Positions 1 to 12,220 of a DNA stretch of 64,000 bases are shown piece by piece. A program made the position numbers and the translations under genes. Location: contig JAPWDM010000001.1 of assembly GCA_035578155.1 (NCBI GenBank), forward strand, positions 3,848,172 to 3,912,171, given 5' to 3'. Within the stretch, counting starts at the first letter, position 1. The number at the start of each line of letters is the position of its first letter. A model generated the notes under the pieces. The model was not told where the DNA came from. It saw only the letters and a list, made by a program, of their open reading frames with translations, and made no database searches. Source of the DNA: Brachynemurus nebulosus. Its lineage: Eukaryota > Arthropoda > Insecta > Neuroptera > Myrmeleontidae.

Positions 1-984
1 CCAATTTTAACACATATATATTATGTAATAATGCGTAATAACAGAGGGAACAATATGTTTCTTATAAAGGTGACTCTTTTTTAATGTGATTGAAAACTAG
101 ATCTTTGCCAGATATTCTTGTTTCGTACTTTTCGTCTATTTTCATATATACTTATCTCTGTCCTGCGTAAGTTACGGCCAAGTAGAATGGCTCTTACTAT
201 AATTACTTAGAAATAATAATTAACAATAATTAAAAAAGTACAAATAATTTTTATTTTGGCATTAATATTAGGTTACCATAAAAAAAACTTTATTTGCCTT
301 TAAAACAATTCTGTAAAAATAAACATGCAATAAATTATTAAATATAATTACCGGCCTGTATAAAACATATAAAATAATACTGTACAAAGTGAATATAGTG
401 TTATTTGTACAATATTTATTTATATGATAATATTAGGTTAGTTGAAGCAAATAATATCCTTGATGACGTAAATCCTGTTTACCCATTCGAGAGTAAAACA
501 CGTTTGATTGCATAATTATATCCAATTAATCGAATTTTTATTCAAAGGGTTGTAAATTAATTACAAATCTATTTTCGTGTAAATAATATTTACAAAAATA
601 TAATCATAAAAAATTATCGTTAATATTATATATCCCGATCTTGAAAACACGTGTAAAGCAAGTGATATTTATGCAAAGAGGGGGGGGGCAACAAAGAGTT
701 ATTCCCGAAAAATGTTTTTAAAATTAAGGGGAGACTAGCACTCTAAAACGATCAAAAAATTTTTTTATTGAGTCAAAAAATACTAGATTAAATCTAGCGC
801 GGGCAGACCAAACGTGTTAAGTCCATTTTTTAGGGCCCGAAGGGACCCTATTAATTTACTTGTGTGACCAATGGAATATTATTCGTATTATTATTATTAA
901 TGTGTCGAAAACTTCATTGACATTTCTATGAAAATATATTCTCACTTTTGTGGGGCTATTTTTAAAACAGAAAAAAAAAACTAT
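1..984. other. A+T-rich non-coding DNA
   Basis: No exon, RNA gene or complete element is supported here. A solitary AAGGGGAGACTAGC at about 727-740 resembles the GGGGAGA-type ends of the TA-target elements found elsewhere in the window. A G-run lies at 681-688. Confidence 0.5.
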
Positions 985-1786
985 TAAGGGGCTGTCCATT
1001 AATCACGTGAGGCTTGAAAGGGGGGGAGGGGTCCCATAAAAAATCACGAAATATCACAAGGGGGAGGGAGGGGTAAAGTAATATATCACGTGTATTTATT
1101 TTTTCGGCAAGTGCGCGATACTCAACCGAAAAGCGGCGTTACATGTATTTATTTTTTCGTCAAACGCGTACAAAATCGAAAACGGCTTGTAGTGTGATCT
1201 TGATTCGCTAATCAATATAATAGTCCAGAGATGCACAATGTTCGTCCTTCCCGCATCCTCACGCACGATCGAACGGTAGATCGAGAGAGATTATCTGCGT
1301 AGTGCGCGAAAATGATGACGCCGAGTGGCTTGATGAAACCGATGTTGATCTTCAACAAAGCACTGTGCCAACAACTGATTTGCAAGATGCTTATCCAGTT
1401 ATTGGTGTTGAAGAAAGTCTTGCTAATCCGTGGTCCGAAAATACTGTACATTAAGTAATGTTCATGTATTAGTACAAAAAAGTTTTTCGCATTTCTATTA
1501 TTTTTATGTCAATCAAAAAAAAAAAAAAAATTGCAACCTTTCTGTCTACTTCTGAACGTTACTATAGTAGTGTTTAATTTTCTATAATAAAATTAGATGA
1601 TACTTATACCAGTATTTTATAAATATTAAAAAAAAATTAGATTCTTTGCAGGTACGAAAAAATACACGTGATATAGGGGGGGGGGGGGGGAGGGGGGTAG
1701 CCTTAAACCTCACCATGTATCACCAAGGGGGGGGGGGATTAAAAAATGTAACAAAAAACATCACGTGATTAATGGACGGCCCCTAA
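985..1786. mobile_element. PIF/Harbinger-like element, TAA target site
   Basis: The inverted ends are GGGGCTGTCCATTAATCACG at 988 and its near-complement ending at 1783 (CGTGATTAATGGACGGCCCC). TAA stands on both sides (985-987 and 1784-1786), which fits the 3-bp TWA duplication of PIF/Harbinger elements. The sub-terminal sequence carries long G-runs on the plus strand near both ends (about 1018-1072 and 1677-1735). The superfamily call is inferred from TSD size and terminal style. No transposase is recognisable, but a short coding fossil lies inside. Confidence 0.7.
1308..1454 (+). pseudogene. Acidic protein C-terminus fossil inside the Harbinger-like element
   Basis: The plus-strand frame starting with the Glu codon at 1308 stays open for 48 codons and stops at TAA 1452-1454. 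The peptide is strongly acidic and polar at its start (ENDDAEWLDETDVDLQQS) and ends in NPWSENTVH. Its composition and local G+C are much more protein-like than the surrounding DNA or the longer frame on the opposite strand. There is no ATG start, so it may be the last exon of a decayed element-encoded protein. The family is not recognised. Confidence 0.35.
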
Positions 1787-2780
1787 TGAAATTTTTTAAC
1801 CAAAACAGGTAGTTTGACATTCAAATAGTCGTACTATTATTAAATTTAAGGTTAACTTAACAACCAGAGGCAAGAAAACAAACAAATAACATTAAAAAAT
1901 TTCCCACGTCCCTGTGTACAAATATATGTATTATACTGATGTTGAAAGCGTAGTTTACACGATACAATAATTTTTTCTTACTGTCCCATAATTCCAAAAT
2001 ATCTTTAAATTTGATACTGAACAATATTAATTTCCTATAATAGCTTTGAGGACATTTAATAGCAAATTAAATATATTTTTTTATCCATTTTGCATGTTCA
2101 AAAGCTAATTTATTGGAATTTATAACTTAGTAAGTTGTAATTGACTATTAAGTGATGTATCAAGTTTGCACATGGTCACATGTAAACTCAACCATAGACA
2201 AATACACTAAAGATCACTATCTCTGTACTCTGTAGCTGAAAGACTATTTAGATGCCATCTCTCGGTTTGAGAGAAAACAAAATTTTAGAAGCGCGCGTTT
2301 GAAATGCCACTACACTCAAATTTCATTTTACATTTTTACTCTTATACGCATATTTCTGATTTATATTTGATTTAATTACATTGAAAAAAATTATTTTTAG
2401 AAAAGTACTGCAAATGAAGTATCTGAAAATACAATTTAAATAAAAAAAATCAACATATTCAATTAAATCAAGTATCAATCAGAAAAATAAAATTAAAACA
2501 CATTTAATATAACTATTTTTATTATTTTTTATTTAACAGTAAGCTGATTTACAGTTGATAAAATAGTAATAAAAATCAGAAAGGTTTCTATAGCTCCAAA
2601 TAAGACGCAAAATATATGGCTGAACCACAGACCAGTGAACATATTATATGAGGTCCTCAGTGGAAAGGCGGTACAAGTGAATAAACTTAAATATTGAGAA
2701 ATTTAATTGTAAAGTTTAAATGTGATAGAAAAATCTGTTGGTGAACAATAATTTATTTTTCAAAAAATTTCGGTCGTATA
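1787..2780. other. Non-coding A+T-rich spacer
   Basis: No gene or element ends are seen. The sequence is simple A+T-rich DNA with scattered stops in all frames. Confidence 0.5.
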
Positions 2781-3300
2781 TATTATAGTCTGGGGGCCAG
2801 GGGGTGTTTTCGTCATTGATTACCACTCCTCTGTAACTTCGTGTACGGCTTCATTTTGACGAGTCTTCCAAGTCTTTTATCTACGAAAATTCTTATAAGT
2901 GCGACGTTTACTAAATACGCAGTTGCGAAAGGCGTTAATTCGACGATGTTATAAACAGTTATTGCCAACGTTTTACTTTTAAATTTACGTAAAAGATAAT
3001 GAAATAACCTACGCGAAAATATATTTGTCCGACAAAAACGGTGCGTCGTTCGCCGTGTCCGCCGTCTGTAACTTGGCTTGTTATTTCATTGCCTTTTACG
3101 TAAATTTAAAAGTAAAACGTTGGTAATAACTGTTTATAACATCGTCGAATTAACGCCTTTCACAACTGCGTATTTAGTAAACGCCGCACTTATAAGAATT
3201 TTCGTAGATAAAAGACTTGGAAGACTCGTCAAAACGAAGCCGCACACGAAGTTAAGGAGGAGTGGTAATCAATGATGAAAACAGCTCCCGGACCATTATA
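2781..3300. mobile_element. Long-arm foldback element (about 230-bp arms)
   Basis: The sequence from about 2781 to 3012 is repeated in reverse complement from about 3078 to 3300 with few mismatches, leaving a loop of only about 65 bp (it includes GTGCGTCGTTCGCC). The outer ends read TATTATAGTCTGGG and, on the other strand, TATAATGGTCCGGG. Arm similarity is high, so the element is young or maintained by conversion. The open frame at 3078-3275 is simply one arm. The superfamily cannot be decided because the TSD is masked by TA-rich flanks. Confidence 0.75.
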
Positions 3301-4209
3301 CAGATTTCCGTATCAATATGATTTTTGAAAATGTCAATCCATATGAATTTTCTAAGCATTTTTTCTGACTTGTACCATTTTGACACTCAAGACGTTCAGG
3401 CAAAAAATGGTACAACTGCATTTTAAATTAATGTTTAACGTCTTATACATTCAATTTTGATATATAAAACATTAACTCATTTTAATTTATAAATAAAAAC
3501 GCTTTTTAACTATTGGAACAGAAAAATTTTTTTAAAAATTAGAATTAAATAAAACTATTAAAATAATATTTTTCATATTAACTATGTTTTTAAATATTAA
3601 CTAAATATGTAATGATAATGCATAGAATTATTTAACATTTGACACAAATTTTAAATGCAGTCAAGTACCGTATTAACACAACACTTTGTTTTTAGAGAGC
3701 TTTCTAGTGATGTATATAAATCCTGGATTGGACCGACTAGAGGGACTGTTCAGGTAAAATTGGGGGTAAATTTTGAAATAGGATTAAACTATTCAATATA
3801 GGACAAAAAGTTAAACGACAATATTGTAGTCCAACTGACGCTTTACAAAAAAGTTCCATATATATAACTGAGGGCCCTTCTTAATGCGTGTCAACCACGC
3901 ACTTGACGAATTTTTTTATTTATTTATTTTTTTTTATTTTATAGTAAGGACCAAAAGAGTCTATTAAATATATTTCCAAAAGGGCAAAAGTTAATTCACC
4001 CTTAACATCATTTTTTATGCACTTATTAAAAGAAATTCTTTTCAGAAACTAACAAGAGAAATTAAGTTCTTAAAATTCTTAATAAAATAATAAATACCTA
4101 AGTAATTTAATTAAATTGGAAATGTAATTTTATTGTACAACAGCTACCCGGTTCTAACAGGTTTAGTCCACAAGTGGCTTCAATAATGAAATTTATTGTT
4201 TTTCTTTAT
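3301..4209. other. Non-coding spacer
   Basis: No gene is supported. The sequence includes poly-T stretches at about 3908-3940 and short A+T repeats. Confidence 0.5.
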
Positions 4210-4601
4210 GGCCGACCGCACATTGAGACGCAGTTAATGCAGGCAGTGCGAATTGAAACGCAGAGCAGAGCAAAGCACCCTGCATCGCACGAGACCGATG
4301 TGGCACTCGTGAATGTGACACACAAACTGCGCAATGCTGCGCGACATTGTAACACGTTCTCGAGTTTTAATTGGTTTTATTTCGTCGAGATCAAAACAAT
4401 TGATGAAATTGAAGAAAAATAGTGCTTCTCTTCTCTGCTCTGCTTTTAAATTCGTGCTATCTCGTTCTCTAACAAGAGTCACAGAAACTGCGCTAGCCTG
4501 CCGGCGTTAACTGCGTCTCAATGTGCACCCGACCACACGAGCTTTCCTGTTCTGCCCTGCCCTGCGTTTACTGCGCGACGCAGCTCAATGTGCGACTGGC
4601 C
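4210..4601. mobile_element. Short inverted-repeat element with duplicated terminal block
   Basis: Its ends are GGCCGACCGCACATTGAG at 4210 and the reverse complement GGCCAGTCGCACATTGAG at 4601. A second, better-matching copy of the terminal block (GCACATTGAGACGCAGTTAA on the minus strand) lies inside, at about 4507-4527. The element is much more G+C-rich than its flanks. Possible 3-bp TAT flanks occur on both sides. The two overlapping frames of 82 codons on opposite strands are by-products of this composition. Confidence 0.65.
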
Positions 4602-5330
4602 TATATGTTAAGTCCATAAAAATTTCCTAAAAAATTTTGCCTTTAAATTTATTTTTTTTATAATTTACTGTGTTACATGTTAAGAAAGTAATTGATTAAA
4701 AAAAATAGACAAAATGTCATGTAAACTTGAAAATAATTCAAATAAACTGATATTGCATGCATTTCATTTTAGTTTTTATTCTCTGCTGTAAAGTTGATGT
4801 TTTGGAATTAATATGTTTTGTTTGCCCGCGCTAAAAATAATTTTGGACGATTTGGTACCACTCTTATATTTTTCTGATGCATAGGAGGTATAAAAGAAGC
4901 AGTTTTGAATGTTGTGTCACACACTGTTTCTTTGACATCTCTTATGAAATATACTAATTTTTCTACAATTTTTTTTTTTACATAGTTTACTACTCTAGCA
5001 ATACTACCTATTTTCAATTTAGATACGGAGGGTGGTTATATCTAACGTAACTACACCCGAAAATACATTGCCAATGGGGTGTGGCACACAGCTTCCTCGT
5101 ACTCGTAAAAGACTTTAAAACAGTATTCTACCAAATATAATTATATACCGTGAAATTATATTTTCGCCTTAAAGTTCATAAAAAATTGTTGTAACTCAAA
5201 ATACTTAAAAGCTAAATTATAAAATAATAGCAAAAATATTTTAGAAACTAACCCCCAAAATACCCTAAAAATTTGAGCGAAATGGGACTAGCAGTAAATA
5301 AGATATTTACATTTAATTTTATAGGATTTT
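4602..5330. other. Non-coding spacer
   Basis: No gene or complete element is recognised. Confidence 0.45.
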
Positions 5331-5609
5331 ATGGTAGCAGCGTAGCTACCGTTACTCCGATTTCGATTAAATTCATAGGGAACCATTTAGGAACCAAACT
5401 GTATAATTTCTGAAAATTTCATAAAAAAGAATTGAATAGTTCAGAAGTTATGCCACTTGGTGCAATTTGGAAATGACATGGTAGCGGCGTAGCGATTTTG
5501 ATTAAATTCATAGGGGACCATCTTGGAACCAAATTGCATAATTTCTGAAAATTTAATTAAAAACAATCGAATAGTGCAGAAGTTATACCACTTGGTGCAA
5601 ACTGGCGAC
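5331..5609. repeat. Two tandem copies of a ~140-bp repeat
   Basis: The block starting ATGGTAGC at 5331 (GATTAAATTCATAGGG, AATTTCTGAAAATTT, CACTTGGTGCAA) recurs from 5478 with the same order of words, so this is a direct tandem duplication with moderate divergence. It runs into a GACGGAC-type simple tract at about 5610-5632 (ACAAACGGACAGACAGACGG). Such tracts are common in insect dispersed repeats. The frame at 5441-5638 reads this repeat backwards and is not a gene. Confidence 0.6.
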
Positions 5610-5632
5610 ACACAAACGGACAGACAGACGGA

Positions 5633-8552
5633 CACCAAACCAAAATTGTTCAGGAAGCTCTAAAACATAAAATGTGCATAAAAAATTTTATTTTAGAGGG
5701 AAAAAATTTTTTATTTTTCAAAAGTGATCATGATCACAATGCTTCCGCTACTTTAGTAATCTCGGAAGCAAAATAACTGTTTCGGTTTTCTATCCCTCCA
5801 GAAGGGCTGTACAAAAAACCATTTTCTCTGTACTTATTAATGTTATTGGCTTTTAATTTTTACTAAATGTACTTAGGACTTCAATGAAGAGATAGACACA
5901 AGCTCTTTGCAAAATATATAATTTCAGTGGGAAAAAAAATTTTGGGTTTACTTTTTATCAAAACTGGTTCAGTTTTATACAAACATTGATAAAAACTTTT
6001 CAGTTTAATGAGATGGGATAAAAAGCTCGTGTTAATCATTTATTCAGGAGTTAAAGGAGCTGTGTTAAAAATTTTGAATTAATCTGATGAGCAGTTTTGG
6101 AGAAAGTGGGAAAAAAGGATCGGTAAATCTTAGAAGAAAAGCAGCTCTGTGGTTTTCCCTTAATAAGTTTTCCTACGACATCTTACACGATAGATACTCT
6201 TGAAAATTTTTTCCTCATTTTCCAAATCCATGCCGATAATAACTGGGTCATCACACCCTGTCTCTGTGCTTAATTAAAAAATTTTACGTGAACTTATTTC
6301 AGAGATGACCGCCTAGGACAGATAGTACAGTCACTGAAAGACAAAATAATGTAAAAGCTCCCAATTTTTTCGGATTGAATGGATTTTCCTGAAAATTTGT
6401 ATACCAACTCATATGACCCTACACTTCAAAAGTTATATTGTCTTGATGTGTGCTTTTTGATAATTAGGGGTAAAAACTACCCTTGTATGACAAAAATACG
6501 AAAAGTCCAGATTTACGTATTTTAAAAATTCAATTTATGTTCAAATATGTTGGATAAAATTCCTTTCAAGTTTTTTAATATAATTTATGAAATTCAATTA
6601 CTTTTCTACCCAAAAAATTCTTAAAAACTACCCCTTTGTTTCCGAAAAAATAGGAAAAAAGTTTTAGCAGCCTAAAGTAACCTTTTGGTGCATTCACAAT
6701 GTATTATATCTCTTTTATTTTTCATTAGAAAACTTATCACTCATTAAAAAGCTGCAACCGTTAAAAAATAAACCACCCCTTATAATAAAATAAAGAAGAA
6801 AACGATTATTAACAGCTTGAGATATTATATACTGGTATACATATGATGAATTGTAACTTTTTAAAAGTTTTCAAATGTATGATTATATTGTAACTTTAAT
6901 CTCCCAAAAACCCTGATAGAAGAACTACCCCTTATAAAAAAACCTACCCTTTATGGAAAAATAGCATAAAAATTATATGTATGGTAAAATAGCATATGAA
7001 TTATATATTACATGTTGATATAATTAATTTTTTTTTTCATTCTATTGAATTTATTTTTAAAATTTTTGACTAAATTATTAAAAAAATACAAAAAATACAC
7101 AAAGATGATGGTAATTTAACTGCTCCAAAAATTTTACCGAAAAAATGCAACTGGTTTTCTTACTATAACTTTTTTAATTTTTAAGTTATCAATTCGCTTA
7201 AAAAACCATTTGGTAGGAAATTTTAAGCACTATAAGTCTTATGATTTACAATTTTTTTGAGTTCTTCAATTTTTAGATTTGTAAGTTTAAAGGGCTTAGG
7301 AAAGGTAGTCTTCGCGTTCTGTTTTGAGCTTCTAACGATCATAACTCAGTCAAATTTGGACGTACGAAAATGAACAAAAAGGCAAATTTTTCAGCAAGAA
7401 AAGACCTACAATTTTCATTCTATAATTTTTTTTCATAAATTTGTTAGTTTTTTAAATATTTTGAGAAAAACTATGATTTTTTTAAAAATTAAATTTTTTT
7501 TCAAGAGTAAATCAATCATTTTTTCGAATTTAAATTTCTAAATCCGTTCAAACTCCCAGAACCCATTGTTTATATATGAATAAAGTAAACTGGCGACGGA
7601 TTACGCTTGGTTTCAATGTTTGCCGTCAAGTAATTAATTTTGATACCAATTTTTTTTCTCAAAAATCAAGCAACCATTTTGCTTTGAATGTAACTCCGTT
7701 AATTTTTATACTAATGGCTTTTACCACAGCTCAAAATAAAGGTCTATTCAAGTACTTTAAAAGGTGTAATATGAGTTTTTTTCGAAAAACCTCTCATTTT
7801 TCCTCCAAATGACATTGAAAGTTTCGATTTTAGCTATCGTCAAAATCGATTTTAAATTCAAGGAGTCATAACTTGGGTTCTGTTCTACCTACAAAAATAA
7901 AAAAGAATGCAATCTCTTTGTTATTTAATTTTCTTTATTTTTGCTCATAACCATTTTTTGCGTAAAACTTGTAGTTTTTGAGATATTTGCGAAATATTCC
8001 TCAAAAACATGCATTTTTTGGGCTAAAAACGACTACATTTAGACGCCAATATCTCAAAAAGTATTGATTGTATAAAAAATTCTTATAGAATATTTTTTGC
8101 TTAGAATTTGTCCCTCTATCGAACGGTGAGGTTATTTTTCATAAAAAATTTCCAACCCTTAGAAGGGGTGCCTTCCACCCCTAGGGTGAAAGCACACATC
8201 GGCATTATATAACTTTTGTTTCTTGGGCTACTCCCTAGCTACAGTTCAAATTTCAAGCCAATCCATCACATCCGAAAAAATTGGTAGCCAAATGCTTCAG
8301 TTACTGTACTAAGATGGACTGGTGGACTCCGAAGTGATCCCATAAGTGTTCTGTTCTACCAATTTGGTACGGAACAACAACAATACCTATTAGTTTATTT
8401 TTCGTTTATCTTCTATTTTCTCTTAAATAAAATTTGATAAGAATAAAAATATTTAACATTACAAGTATCTGTAGTTGAATCATTTTAATATTTTAATTAG
8501 ATTACGAAAAAAAAGACACTTTATAAGTTTATACACATTTCTTATAAAAATA
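5633..8552. other. Degenerate dispersed-repeat DNA, no gene
   Basis: Nearly 3 kb without any supported gene. The word AACTACCC(C)TT recurs at about 6476, 6608, 6915 and 6945, with AACCACCCCTTAT near 6770. A block CCCTTAGAAGGGGTGCC near 8156 can form a small hairpin. The texture is that of an old repetitive element, but no termini are found. Confidence 0.4.
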
Positions 8553-9246
8553 TATGTGGAGTGGTCGAACAGGTAACATTTCCATCGTTGCTTTTTGTTC
8601 AGAAATCACTAAAATGTGATTAAAGAGTAAGCATTTATTTTTAAAAATATTCTGTTTATGCAGAATTGTACACTGATAAAAGTTACCTTACGTCACTGTT
8701 TTGTCAATTTAAAAATTTGCACATTACAGGAGATAACTGAGTTAGAATTTTGGAAATGTTACCTTTTGTCAGTAAAACTTGAAAATGTCACTTTTTGGTA
8801 ATCATTGAATGGAAATTGAAGGAATTTAATTAAAAGTAATAAAATAAAAGCCCCTTTAGATGTCGATGAATTAATAAAAATTTAAATAAAAAAAAATAAA
8901 ATAAAATAAAAAATAAAAAAATAAAAGCATTATTTTTTATTATTAAAAAACAACCTTTCTCTAGTGTTTTCAGCTACTAAATCTAATAATCTAAATTTAA
9001 GTCTAATATTACATAAGGAAATGTCACCTTTTGTTAGAACAATAATAATATTTTTATAAAGAAATGGATATGTGCCTTTTTGTTCGAAAACTGAGATTGG
9101 GACCCGTTTTTAGGGGAGAATTACTGCTATTTAACACGCGAAATTCAACTAGGATGTGTAGTTGATAGATATAAGTAGGATTCTGCAAAAAAAAAGCAAA
9201 AAATCAAAAACTGGAAATGTCACTTTCTGTTCGACCACTCCACATA
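8553..9246. mobile_element. TA-target inverted-repeat element with iterated motif
   Basis: The ends are TGTGGAGTGGTCGAACAG at 8555 and its reverse complement ending at 9244, flanked by TA (8553-8554 and 9245-9246). The sub-terminal phrase GGAAATGTNAC followed by TTTTTGTTCG recurs in the interior, at about 8751, 8780, 9018, 9065 and 9212. No coding capacity is seen. TA target sites are typical of the Tc1/mariner group; that assignment is inference. Confidence 0.75.
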
Positions 9247-9941
9247 TGCACTGTTGACAGTAGTGCATTGTAAAGTCATTGTGCAGTTTATTGGAGACAG
9301 ATTATCATATTTGCATTTCTTATTACCAAATAAAATTATAATTATAACAGTAATAATTGTAATTATATTTATTTTATAACAATTGCTACTTTACGTAAGT
9401 TAAAACAAACAGAAGCGATTTTAGAACGCTACTGAGATTTAAATAAATTAAGCTTTCAAGCTCATATAAAAATGACACATACATGATACATATCTATATA
9501 AGTTGTTGAGAGCATGAGAAAAAAAGTATTCATTTAACGTCCCATCTATTCCCTACCACTATTGGTAAAATGAACTGAAACTCCATAAACCAATACAAAT
9601 CATTTTTTGGCAGCTTCTATACCAGTATTTTGTTATTACTAATTTCATAAAGAGTTACCATCAAAAACTATAGAAAATGTTTTTTACAAAAATTTTGTCT
9701 GACAGATAATTGCGGAGATATGGTAAAAAACTAATTTCGGCTTTCTTTTGAGAATGACAGCCCAGCTACAACAATCTCAGTCTCAAGAGCTGGTGTTATG
9801 ATACACTCAACACAAACATTTCAGCAATAAGCAAAAGAAAATGGTTGCCTGAACTATATATGTATAATTTTTGACCCATCAATCGCAAGTTCGGTTTCAC
9901 AAACAGGGCCGGCTTTAGACTTCCAACTATTATAATTAACA
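9247..9941. other. Non-coding spacer
   Basis: No gene is supported. It separates two TA-target elements. Confidence 0.45.
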
Positions 9942-10781
9942 TATCGTAAAACCGTCTAGACCCGTACACATTGCACCAATTTTCAAAATAAGAAAAACAT
10001 CCTCTAAACAGCTGTACCAATAAAAACTACGAATTTCAACGTCTACTATCTCATTTTACAGGATTACTATCCTACAGTTTTTCAAAGAAATGAAATGTGT
10101 GTCTAACTTAGACATGTAATTTTCGTCATAATTGTCATGTTGTTTTAGTTTTGATATGTATGTGTTCAGAATTTTGTCGCGCATCATTTAATGATGTTTG
10201 AAGTTATATTCGACGTATATATAAAAAAATTCATGCTATATACATACCTATATCCGTTTAGACCCAGACACATCAGTTTATTACACTATGGCCGCGATTC
10301 GCACTGGCTGTAACTTCAACTATCCATACGTTATATTCCCGCCAAATTACGCGGTTTATGCCTCCTTCTGGTGTCATATCGCATGGTTACTTCATAGAGA
10401 GGCATTTTATACATTGACCCCTCTCCCTTCCCACAAAATATTTTGAAGCCTTTGACAGGTTCAAAGACATCAGACGATATAAATTGAAAAACACTGTGCT
10501 AACCCCGACGGGAGAAATTAGTTTGCATGTTATTACATTATTTAAGTAAGTGTCCGGGTACAAGACCGATTTAGGGTATAGACCCGGACTCTTACTATTT
10601 ATTATTTATTATTTTTATTTTTACTTATAATGAAACAAATGGGTCAGGGATATAACAAATAATATATATTCTTTCTAATGGTTATACCTTTATTGGTGAT
10701 ATCTATGACGGAAATATGTATAAACATAAAATTAACCGAAAAAATGTAAAAAAGTGTCCGGGTCTAGACGGTTTTACGGTA
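9942..10781. mobile_element. CCGTAAAACC element, copy 1
   Basis: The ends are (C/T)CGTAAAACCGTCTAGACC at 9944 and its reverse complement ending at 10779, with TA at both borders. The interior is closely similar to 38153-39064, including the tract GGCCGCGATTCGCAC near 10288 and the inverted pair GTGTCCGGGT / AGACCCGGAC at about 10552-10588. It is non-coding. The internal GACCCGGACAC words copy the sub-terminal sequence. Confidence 0.8.
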
Positions 10782-12220
10782 TATCAAATAAAATATTTAG
10801 AAATTGTAATCTATTTTTGCACACAAAAATACTGCACAAAATTTCTTATTAGAAAAGCATTAATCTAAGCATAAAAATAGTTTACAATTCCTAAATATCT
10901 TTTTACAATTCTTAATTTGTTTTTCAATTTTCAGAAATTCGCATTATATCCACATAATGTGGATACGGATACATATGAAAATGTAAGAAATTACAGCCAA
11001 ACGATTTCAAAGTGGCATATTTTCCTTAGCTGGCGGAGTGCGTAAAATAAATCATAAGACAAATATATTTGACAGATATCTTACCTTAAAAATGACTCAG
11101 ATTGATCCATTTGAAAATGTAGTTCTGCGCCTAACCCAAATGTCCCGCATTTGCGGATGCGAATGCGGACATCCACAACAACTGTGTTATAAACTTTTCA
11201 ATCAATTTATTTTAAACGCATCTACTTAATTGTTTTACAGAGAAACGACACAAACCTGTAAGTACATATGAACATTGTTTCAAAACTACAAAAATGTTAA
11301 GTAAAATAACATACATAAATGTTTTTTTTTTTCAACAATATGATTTGAATATATTTAATTCATTATAATATATATAACTTCTATACCTTAAGGTCATAAA
11401 TTTAAATGTTAAAAAGATGAATAATTGAAAACTAATACAACATTTCTTGTTTAGATAATTTAGAATATGTAAAATTTAGAATACAAATGCAAACATATAA
11501 AATATATTATTATAAGTAGGAAATGTTAACGTTTAAAAAAAATTACACATCTTTAAAATTATATTCCTTTCCTATTTACTTATAAGTACACCTGATAACT
11601 TATAGTTACAGAATATTTTATGTTTTGTGTGTTTTATTTTAACAATAAGGAAAAGTCATGAATCCAGTAAAAATCGGGAACTACAATTGAAGGGGAAAAT
11701 CAGATGAACTTTCCCCACAATTAAAAGACAGATTCTTTGGTTCAAAGAATAAAACCTGAAAGAAAGATTTTCTATGAAATGAAAGAAAATAATTAGCAAA
11801 ATCAACGAACTCTGAAATCAACAGCTCGAGGAATGGAAGGTGAGGCATATTTGACGGATCCATCCGTCTATTGTGCCCCAATAAAACTTTTTCCTGCCTT
11901 TTCCTTCTCCTTCCAACTTCGTTCTATACTTTTTGTAATTATCCTTAAATGAAATACAGAGTTTTTGCAGCCAACCAAAATATGTAGATAAAATATTGGA
12001 TTTAATTTGATTTAGAGTTCGTTTGGAAATACCATTCCAAACATCTTCAGCTATATTAGTATTAATTTTTTTTCTAATTCCATCTTCTACTGCTATTTGA
12101 AAATTAACTTGAGACCATTTCCGAGAATCTTTCTAACGTTTGCTCATTTTCTAGGGCAAATGCAAAAAAATTACATTACGTACTTAACAAAACATTATGA
12201 AACTGATTTTAATTCCAATA
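10782..12220. other. Non-coding spacer
   Basis: No gene is supported. A mildly G+C-richer patch at about 10960-11170 (ATTTGCGGATGCGAATGCGG) was examined for splice signals and none was convincing. Confidence 0.4.

Noticed and set aside
3078..3275. 65-codon plus-strand frame
   Set aside because: It is the right arm of the palindrome at 2781-3300; no domain or splice support.
4174..4482. Overlapping 82-codon frames on both strands
   Set aside because: Both arise from the G+C-rich interior of the short element at 4210-4601.
5441..5638. Frame rich in VCLSVC residues
   Set aside because: It translates a GACGGACAGACGG-type simple repeat.
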